64,000 nt of DNA, taken from Nocardioides cavernae. GTDB lineage: Bacteria > Actinomycetota > Actinomycetes > Propionibacteriales > Nocardioidaceae. Numbering within the stretch: position 1 is the first letter of the stretch; each line of letters starts with the position of its first letter. The position numbers were made by a program, and so were the translations under genes. This document shows positions 1-7,600 of this stretch, one piece after another. The DNA lies in assembly GCF_016907475.1 (NCBI RefSeq), contig NZ_JAFBCA010000001.1, positions 744,001-808,000 of the forward strand, written 5' to 3'. A model generated the notes under the pieces. It was not told where the DNA came from. It did not search any database and saw nothing but the letters and a program-made list of their open reading frames with translations.

Positions 1-1359
1 GATCGTGTACGCCGCCACGTCGGCGCCGTCGGCGTCAGTGATGACCACCTCCGAGCCGGCCGCGGCGGTGGCGCCGAGGGCGGTGGCGATCCAGCCCTGG
101 GCGGAGTCGGTCGACGGGGCGACCATCATCCCGGCGCTGCCGGTGGCGACCAGGGTGCCGCCGCTGACGTCGAAGGTGCCGTTGACGTCGAGCGCGCCGT
201 TGCCGTCGGTGGTCGGGCCGTAGACGGTGACCTCACCGCCGGTGATCGTGGCGCTCCCGTTGGAGTCGAGGCCGTCACCGCTCGCCCACACCTCGAGCGT
301 GCCGCCGTTGACGTACAGGGCGAGCGAGTCGTCCGCCGCCATCCCGCCGCCGGGCTGCCCGTCCGTGGAGGCGCTGTCGTCGGAGGAGGCGGCGTTGACG
401 CCGTCGTCGGCGGAGTGCAGCTCGACGTCGCCGTCGTCGATGACGATCAGCGAGCCCTCGAGCGCCTCGTTGGAACCGGCCACGTCGACCGTGCCGCCGC
501 CGATGAGGACCTGCACGCCCTTGATGCCGTCGTCCTGCGAGGCGAGGGTGAGCTCTCCGCCCTCGATCAGCACGAAGCCTGAGCCGGCGTCCTCGGTGTT
601 GTCGGACTTGAAGGTGTCGCCGACGGCGTCGACGGTGACGGTGCCGTCAGTGAGGACGAGGTAGTCCTTGCCGAGGATGCCGTCGTCGACCGACGTCACG
701 TCGATGGTGCCGCCGGTGATGACCAGGCCGTCCTTGCCGACGATGCCGTTGTTGCTGTTGCCGGTGACCGTCAGCGACCCGGTGCCGCCGATGGTCAGGT
801 CGGCCGTCGAGTAGAGGGTGCCGGTGGGCGCGTCCTCCGACGTGTCGGCGTACGTCGCCGCGTCCGCGAGGGTGTTGGTGCTGCCGTCGGCGAGGACGAC
901 CACGACCGACTGCGCGTCGACGACGTCGATCGCGGCGGTGGTCGCGGAGGTGATCGTCGCGTCGTCGAGCACGAGGCGTACGACGCCGGCGCCGGCGCTG
1001 TCGACGACGACCTGCCCGGTCAGCTCGCCACTCAGGACGTAGGTGCCGGCGGCTGAGATGGTGACGGTGCCGTCCTGGACGGTGACCGCGTCGCTGTCGG
1101 AGTCGGCGGTCGAGCCGGACAGCGTGATCGCGGTGGCGTCGGCCTCGTCGTAGGCGGTGTCGCCGGTCTCGACCTCGACGTCGCCGTCGAGCACGTCCTC
1201 GACGGTCGTGCCGGAGACGGTGGCGGCGGCCGCGCTGCTCGAACCCGTGGTGCTGGTCGTGGTGGCCGTGCTGTCGCTCGCGACCGAGGCACCGCAGCCG
1301 GCGAGCAGCAAGGTGGCGAGGGCGCCGGCGACGGCCTGGCGTGTCTTCGGGAGTCTCAT
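1..1359 (-). CDS. Carbohydrate-binding-domain (DUF4353-like) lipoprotein, C-terminus off window
   Basis: The reading frame is open for 453 codons from the ATG at 1359 to the window edge, so the gene is truncated by the window, not broken. Residues 1-22 form a lipoprotein signal ending in LLLAGC, so it should be anchored by lipid at Cys22. A Thr/Ser linker follows, then short repeated beta-strand units rich in G, D, T and V (for example 'SVDDGILGKD', 'SADDGVNAAS', 'ASGDGLDSNG'). This is the pattern of the parallel-beta carbohydrate-binding DUF4353 family. Such genes often accompany CotH/VTC/DUF4956 genes; a VTC-DUF4956 pair lies about 30 kb away at 30401-31782. The ligand is not evident. Confidence 0.75.
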   Translation of the reverse strand, partial: MRLPKTRQAVAGALATLLLAGCGASVASDSTATTTSTTGSSSAAAATVSGTTVEDVLDGDVEVETGDTAYDEADATAITLSGSTADSDSDAVTVQDGTVTISAAGTYVLSGELTGQVVVDSAGAGVVRLVLDDATITSATTAAIDVVDAQSVVVVLADGSTNTLADAATYADTSEDAPTGTLYSTADLTIGGTGSLTVTGNSNNGIVGKDGLVITGGTIDVTSVDDGILGKDYLVLTDGTVTVDAVGDTFKSDNTEDAGSGFVLIEGGELTLASQDDGIKGVQVLIGGGTVDVAGSNEALEGSLIVIDDGDVELHSADDGVNAASSDDSASTDGQPGGGMAADDSLALYVNGGTLEVWASGDGLDSNGSATITGGEVTVYGPTTDGNGALDVNGTFDVSGGTLVATGSAGMMVAPSTDSAQGWIATALGATAAAGSEVVITDADGADVAAYTI

Positions 1360-1482
1360 GTGACCGAAGATGGTCGGCGTACCTGTCCGCGCCCTGTGAC
1401 ACAGCCCCGGATCGGGTGTGACAACTTCGGGGCCGTCGTCCGCGTCTCCTGTCGGACACCTGCTTCAGACCGAAGGACTCCC

Positions 1483-2823
1483 ATGCGCCCGCTGCCGCTC
1501 CTCACGACCGGCTTGGCCACCGGCCTCCTCGCCGCCACCCTGCTGCCCGCCGCCGCGCCTGCGTACGCAGCGGGGGAGACCTGCCAGGGGAGGCCCGCGA
1601 CGATCGTGGGCACGCCGAACCAGACCGGCCTCGTGGGCACGGAGGGTCCGGACGTGGTGGTGACCAACGGCGCCATCCAGGTCGACACCCGCGGTGGCGA
1701 CGACCTGGTCTGCGTCACCGATGCCACCCGGCCCGGCGTCCTGACGCTGCGGAGTGGTGAAGGCAACGACGTGGTGGACGCCTCCGCGTCCGGGTCGTCG
1801 ATCGACGCCGAGCTGGGCACCGGGTCCGACCACTACACCGCCTCGGCCGGCCGGGACTACGTGGTGCTCGGGTCCAACGACGGTGGACCGGTCGACCTGG
1901 AGGCCGACACCGTCGTCGCCACGACTGGCGGGAACGCGAGCCAGTCCGGCGACCAGTACTTCAGCGGGATGCTCGACGTGCCCAACCCCGACGTCCTGGA
2001 CCTCTCCGGCGACGGGCACGTCGTGTACTGGTACGGGATCCAGGCCCCGGGGTCACGGGTGGCGGTGGGCACCTCGGCCGAGCTGCGACCGAGCCTCGGC
2101 GTCGGCGACGTGGCCATCGACGCAGCCCGGCGATCGTGGACCGAGGACGGTGCACCGGTGCTCACCTGGACGGGCGAGGTCGCCCGCTTCGAGCTGGGCC
2201 CGGGCGCGCCGCGCTCGTTGTCCTTCACCGGCAGTGACCGCGACGAGTACGCCCGCGTCTACCTCAACCGCGGCGCCAGGACGGTCCTGCGGTTCGCCCT
2301 CGGTGGCGGTGACGACACCCTGGACGCGCCGGACGGCACCGGCTGGCGGGGCAGCGAGTACCTCGGCGGCCCGGGCGAGGACTCGATCGACCTGTGGGCC
2401 GGCAAGCGCCTCGACCTCGACCTGGCCAGAGGTCGACTCGAGAACCGCTTCTTCGGCAGGACCCAGCGCAGCACCTTCCGCGGCTGGGACGACGTACGGG
2501 TCGGGGCGAAGCGGATGACCGTCCTGGGCACGAAGAAGGCCGACAACATCCGCATCTCAGCCTGCACGGCCACCGTCCGCGGCCGTGCGGGCAAGGACAC
2601 CCTGGAGTCCTACCGCAAGGGCGACGACGGCTACCTGCTCGACTGCGACGCCCGGAAGTCGCGGATCGCGATCTACGGCGACGGCGGCCGGGACACGATC
2701 AACGGCAGCCGTGGCAGGGACCTGCTGGTCGGCGGCAAGGGCCGCGACACGGTGAGCGGCAAGGCGAACCGCGACCGGTGCAGCGGCGAGAAGCTCACGA
2801 GCTGCGAGATCAAGCTGCGCTAG
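1483..2823 (+). CDS. Secreted RTX-like calcium-binding repeat protein
   Basis: A 446-residue protein with a signal peptide (cleavage expected after PAAAPAYA, about residue 31) and scattered Gly/Asp nonapeptides such as 'GGDDLVCVTD', 'GEGNDVVDAS' and 'GGDDTLDAPD'. The C-terminus carries a denser block, 'GDGGRDTINGS' to 'GGKGRDTVSG'. These resemble hemolysin-type Ca2+-binding beta-roll repeats, although most units are degenerate. The ATG at 1483 is preferred because GAAGGA precedes it and the signal peptide begins there; the frame is open further upstream. No enzymatic domain is visible. It is divergent from the lipoprotein at 1-1359 and meets the protease gene tail-to-tail, with a 4-base overlap. 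Confidence 0.7.
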   Translation: MRPLPLLTTGLATGLLAATLLPAAAPAYAAGETCQGRPATIVGTPNQTGLVGTEGPDVVVTNGAIQVDTRGGDDLVCVTDATRPGVLTLRSGEGNDVVDASASGSSIDAELGTGSDHYTASAGRDYVVLGSNDGGPVDLEADTVVATTGGNASQSGDQYFSGMLDVPNPDVLDLSGDGHVVYWYGIQAPGSRVAVGTSAELRPSLGVGDVAIDAARRSWTEDGAPVLTWTGEVARFELGPGAPRSLSFTGSDRDEYARVYLNRGARTVLRFALGGGDDTLDAPDGTGWRGSEYLGGPGEDSIDLWAGKRLDLDLARGRLENRFFGRTQRSTFRGWDDVRVGAKRMTVLGTKKADNIRISACTATVRGRAGKDTLESYRKGDDGYLLDCDARKSRIAIYGDGGRDTINGSRGRDLLVGGKGRDTVSGKANRDRCSGEKLTSCEIKLR

Positions 2824-3314
2824 GGCTGCTTGCCCCAGTTCTTGCGGCGCACGGCGCGGCGCGGCTTGCCGCCGGCGTACGACAACGACGAGTCGACGAG
2901 GAACCCGCGCTCGAGCGCCTCGCGGCCGATCAGCATCCGGAAGCCCATCTCGTCGCGGTTGCTCAGCGTCATCACGGTCGTGATGGTGCGACCGGCGAGC
3001 GTGACGTCGAGGGAGACGGCGTACCTCTTCTCGACCTGGCCGTTGCTGGAGCGCACCTCGCGCATGTCGAGCACCGGCAGGCTGAGCTCGACGTGGTCCT
3101 CGTCGGAGCGCTGCCACGGGTGGATGGAGAAGCGCACCCGCTCGTGGCCGTCCTCCTCGTACACCTCGAGGTCGAAGGCGTGGATCGACGACGACCGCGC
3201 GCCCGTGTCGACCTTGGCCTTCACCCACGGCACGTCGGCCTGGGGCAGCGCCACCCACTCGCGCCAGCCGACGACGACCTTCCCGGGTTCGGTCGGCTCG
3301 GGGGCGGGGTCCAC
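2820..3314 (-). CDS. RimB/RimK-associated retropepsin-like aspartic protease
   Basis: 164 residues of the ATP-dependent zinc protease / RimB family (COG4067), which has a retropepsin-like fold. The catalytic-type signature VDTGARSSS is at about residues 35-43, with Asp36 as the expected catalytic aspartate. The tail 'GREALERGFLVD' is also typical of the family. Members of this family are found beside RimK-type glutamate ligases, and the divergent neighbour here is exactly that. The frame is open to 3380, but that would run into the ligase gene. The GTG at 3314 is chosen because CAAGAT lies 6 nt upstream, the leaderless-promoter spacing seen throughout the window. A role in trimming or regulating glutamylation is inferred. 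Confidence 0.8.
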   Translation of the reverse strand: MDPAPEPTEPGKVVVGWREWVALPQADVPWVKAKVDTGARSSSIHAFDLEVYEEDGHERVRFSIHPWQRSDEDHVELSLPVLDMREVRSSNGQVEKRYAVSLDVTLAGRTITTVMTLSNRDEMGFRMLIGREALERGFLVDSSLSYAGGKPRRAVRRKNWGKQP

Positions 3315-3366
3315 GGGGCCATCTTGGCAGGTAGCGGCCTCCGGGCAGGTGGTTGGATGACGTCCC

Positions 3367-4557
3367 ATGAAGCTCGCCATCCTGTCCCGGGCCCCGCGGT
3401 CCTACAGCACGCAGCGGCTCCGCACCGCCGCCCTGGACCGCGGCCACGACGTGAAGGTGCTCAACACCCTGCGCTTCGGCATCGACCTCACCGGCGACGA
3501 GCCGGACCTGCTCTTCCGCGGCAAGCAGCTGTCGACGTACGACGCCGTGCTGCCGCGCATCGGCAACTCGATCACCTACTTCGGCACGGCCGTCGTGCGC
3601 CAGTTCGAGCAGATGGACGTCTACACGCCCAACACGAGCTACGGCATCGCCAACAGCCGCGACAAGCTGCGCGCGACGCAGATCCTGTCGCGCCACAAGA
3701 TCCCGATGCCGGCGACGACCTTCGTGCAGGACCGGGCCGACGTGATCCCGGCGATCGAGCGCGTCGGCGGGGCGCCGGTCGTGATCAAGCTGCTGGAGGG
3801 CACGCAGGGCATCGGCGTGATCCTGGCCCCGACCATCAAGGTGGCGGAGGCGATCATCGAGACGCTGCAGAGCACCCGGCAGAACGTCCTGATCCAGCGC
3901 TTCGTCAAGGAGAGCAAGGGCCGCGACATCCGCGCCCTCGTCGTCGGGGACCGCGTCGTCGCGGCGATGCGACGGGTCGCCCAGGGCGACGAGTTCCGCT
4001 CCAACGTGCACCGCGGCGGCAGCGTCGAGCCGGTCGAGCTCGACGAGGAGTTCGAACGGGTGGCCGTCCGGTCCGCGCAGATCATGGGCCTGCGCGTCGC
4101 CGGTGTCGACATGCTCGAGGGCCGTCGCGGCCCGCAGGTGATGGAGGTCAACTCCTCGCCCGGGCTCGAGGGGATCGAGCGCGCGACCAAGCTCGACGTG
4201 GCCGGCGCGATCGTGGACTACATGGCCAACCAGGTGGCGTTCCCCGACATCGACGTACGCCAGCGGCTCACGGTCTCGACCGGCTACGGCGTGGCCGAGA
4301 TCGTCGTCCACGCCGGCTCCGACATGGTGGGCAAGAAGCTCGGCGACTCCGGTCTCGACGAGCGCGACATCACCGTCCTGACGCTCCACCGCGGACCGCA
4401 GGTCATCCCCAACCCGCGCAACAAGACCGTGCTCGAGGGCGAGGACCGTCTCCTCTGCTTCGGCAAGCTCGAGGAGATGCGCTCGATGATCCCCGACCGC
4501 AAGCAGAAGCGCGTCCGGCGACTGATGAAGAAGCACCTGCCGCCCGAGAGTCTGTGA
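3367..4557 (+). CDS. rimK: RimK-type ATP-grasp alpha-L-glutamate ligase with C-terminal TrkA_C/RCK_C-like domain
   Basis: 396 residues. Residues 1-300 match RimK: a pre-ATP-grasp N-terminus ('KLAILSRAPRSYSTQRL'), the Gly-rich loop 'EGTQGIGVILA' and the metal-binding 'EVNSSPGLEGIE'. RimK enzymes add glutamate to protein or small-molecule carboxylates; the substrate here cannot be read from sequence. RimK proteins are usually near 300 residues. The extra 90 residues ('GYGVAEIVVHAGSDMVGKKL' to 'EGEDRLLCFGKLEEM') look like a TrkA_C/RCK_C ligand-binding domain, which suggests allosteric control. The gene is divergent from the RimB-type protease with about 50 bp between starts. Ligase type is confident, physiological target is not. 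Confidence 0.85.
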   Translation: MKLAILSRAPRSYSTQRLRTAALDRGHDVKVLNTLRFGIDLTGDEPDLLFRGKQLSTYDAVLPRIGNSITYFGTAVVRQFEQMDVYTPNTSYGIANSRDKLRATQILSRHKIPMPATTFVQDRADVIPAIERVGGAPVVIKLLEGTQGIGVILAPTIKVAEAIIETLQSTRQNVLIQRFVKESKGRDIRALVVGDRVVAAMRRVAQGDEFRSNVHRGGSVEPVELDEEFERVAVRSAQIMGLRVAGVDMLEGRRGPQVMEVNSSPGLEGIERATKLDVAGAIVDYMANQVAFPDIDVRQRLTVSTGYGVAEIVVHAGSDMVGKKLGDSGLDERDITVLTLHRGPQVIPNPRNKTVLEGEDRLLCFGKLEEMRSMIPDRKQKRVRRLMKKHLPPESL

Positions 4558-4609
4558 ACGACCCGGTCCCTGGGGTGCGGGAACGCGGCACCTCTGTCAG
4601 CATCCATGG

Positions 4610-7600
4610 ATGGGACGGAGGCATTCGGGGCCCCGGGTGACGGTGCGCGTGGTCGCCGCGCTGCTCCTCGCCGTCGTGGCGGTGACCTGGCCGGTCGGGA
4701 CCACGACGCCGGCGGAGGCGTCCTCGATCGTGCCCTTCGCGCCTCGGTTCTCGGCCAACGACAACGGGTCCGTCGCCGTCTTCGGGAACAACCTGATGAC
4801 CTGCCCGGCGTCGGCGGCGGACTGCGCGGGCGCCCGGGCGGGCACCAACAGCCGGAACAACAACGCCTTCGCCATGGCCCACCTCGACGTGGACGGCGAC
4901 CCCTCGACGTACTCGTCCTCCCGCGCCGAGGTCACGCTCCCCGACGACGCCGAGGTGCGCTGGGCCGGGCTCTACTGGGGAGCCCGACTGGGCGCCGGTG
5001 CCCGGGGAGTCCCCGCCGTCGGGGACGGCAGCACCATGAGACTGGGCCTGCCGGGGTCCGCGGCCTACCGGACCGTGACCGCGACCGAGGTGTTCGGGCC
5101 GTCAGCCACGCCGGACCGCGCCTACCAGGCGTTCGCCGACGTCACGGGGCTGGTGCGCCAGGCTGGTCAGGGTGCCTACACCGGCGCTGACGTGCCGGCT
5201 GCCACCGGCGAGGACCGCTACGCCGGGTGGTCGCTCGTCGTCGTCTACCGCTCGCCGTCCCTGCCCCTACGCAACCTCACCGTCTTCGACGGCCTCGCGG
5301 ACGTCGGCCGCGACGACCCGCAGGTCGTCGCGATCAGTGGCTTCCGCACCCCGGTGAGCGGCCTCGTCAATGCCCGCATCGGACTGGTGGCCTACGAGGG
5401 CGACAACGGCTCGAGCGGTGACCGCGCGATCCTGCGCGACGCGACCAACCCGGACGGCACCCTCCTGGGCACCCGGCTGTCCCAGGGCACCAACTTCTTC
5501 AACGGCGCCAACGACGACAACGGGCGCCTCGTCGCCGGGCGCACGCCGGCCGACCGCAACATGCTCGGCTTCGACATCAAGAACTTCGACGGTCCCGGGA
5601 TCCTCGGCAACAGCTCCTCCTCCGCCCAGCTCGACCTGGCCAGCACGAGCGAGCGCTACTTCCCCGGGGTCGTGACCACGGCCATCGACGTCTTCGCGCC
5701 CGATTTCTCCCCCTCGACCAAGACCGTCGAGAACCTCACCGGTGCGACGCCGGCACAGGTGGGCGACCGGCTCCGCTACACCGTCACGTTCGTCAACGGC
5801 GGCCAGGACCCGGCGGTCGACACCTCCGTGACCGACCCCCTGCCACCCGGTACGACGTTCGTGCCGGGCTCGCTCGTCCTCCCTGCCGGCGTCACTGGGG
5901 CCTACGACGCCGGGTCGCGCGAGGTGCGGGTCTCGCCCGGCGACTTCCCGATCGGCCGGTCCGTACGGTTCGGCTTCGACGTCGACGTCGGACCCGCGGC
6001 CGCCGGCTCGGACCTGGTCAACCAGGCCACCATCACCTACGACGGCGCCACCGTCCCCGAGTTCGAGGACCTCGTCTTCGCCACGCGGGCGGCGACCATC
6101 GCCGTCGTCCCGACCGCCGACCTCGTCGTGACCAAGACGTCGACCCCGGACCCGGTGCTGGCCGGGGAGGTGGTGACCTCGACGATCACGGTCCGCAACG
6201 ACGGACCGAGCCCGGCGAGCAACGTGGTGGTGACCGACGAGCTCGCCGACGGCCTCGGGCAGGTGACAGCCACCAGCAGCCAGGGCACGTGCACCGCCGC
6301 CGTGCGGTGCGAGCTCGGGACGGTGCCCGTCGGCGCGGCGGTCACGGTCACCGTCACCGCTGCTGTGCCGCCCGGGTCGAGCGGCACCTCGGTTCCCGAC
6401 GTCGCGAGCGTCACCTCCGAAACCGCCGACCCCGACCCCGACGACAACAGCGCAGGAGCCGCCAGCGTCGTCGAGCGCGAGGCCGACGTGTCGGTCACCA
6501 AGAGCGTCGCCCCGGCGAGCGCCGCACCCGGCGAGGCGGTGACCTACACGCTCACGGCGACCAACGCCGGTCCCTCGACCGCCCGTAACGTCTCCGTCAC
6601 CGACGCCGACGTGGACCCGGGACTCGTGGTGACCGGCGCGTCCGCGCCGGGTGCCCGGTGCTCCTCCGACGCGACCGGAGCCCGCTGCGACGTCGCCGCT
6701 CTTCCACCCGGCGGCTCCGTGGCCATGACGGTCACCGCCAGGCTCGAACCCAACGCGGTGCCCGGCTCCGAGCTCGGCAACAGCGCGCAGGTGACCTCCG
6801 CGACACCCGATCCCTACCCGGGTGACAACGACGCCGAGGCCACCGTGACGGTCGGTCCGGTGCGACCCTCCCTCGAGGTCACCAAGACGGCCGATGCCCC
6901 CGACCCCCTGGTGGCCGGCGCAGGCGAGGTCCGCTACACGGTCGTGGTGACGAGCACCGGCCCCACCGATGCGGACCCGGTCACCCTGACCGACCTGCTC
7001 CCACCGGGCTTCTCCGCGGTCTCGGCGACCAGCGACCGAGGCACCTGCGACGTGGCCGCCGGACCCGGGCGCGACGAGGTGGCGTGCGACCTGGGCGTCC
7101 TCACGGCGCCGTTCCTGGGGCGTCCCGGCGCTCGCGCTGAGGTGACCATCGTGGCCGCGGTCCCGCCCGGCGTCGCACCGGGCAGCTATCCCAACACGGC
7201 CACGGCGACCGTCCCGGGCGCTCCACCGACCGGGTCCTCGCCCGCGACCGTCGACGTGGTCAACCGGGCGGACGTGTCGGTGGTGAAGTCGTTCCCCCAG
7301 GGATCCGTGGACGGCGAGCTGACCCCGGGCACGACCGAGACCTACCGGATCCGGGTCGCCAACGACGGACCGTCGAATGCGGCCGGCGTGTCGGTCGCGG
7401 ACGCACTGCCCCCCGGCCTGCAGCCGGCGACCTTCCGCGTCGCCTCGGTGGAGCCGCCCGGACCCTCACCCACCTGTGACGTGGCTGCGGCGACCTGTGC
7501 CCTCGGGGACCTGCCGCCCGGAACTGTCGTGGAGCTCGAGCTCGACGTGGACGTCCCGTCCGACTACCAGGTGCCGGTCGACGGATCCGCCAACACGGCC

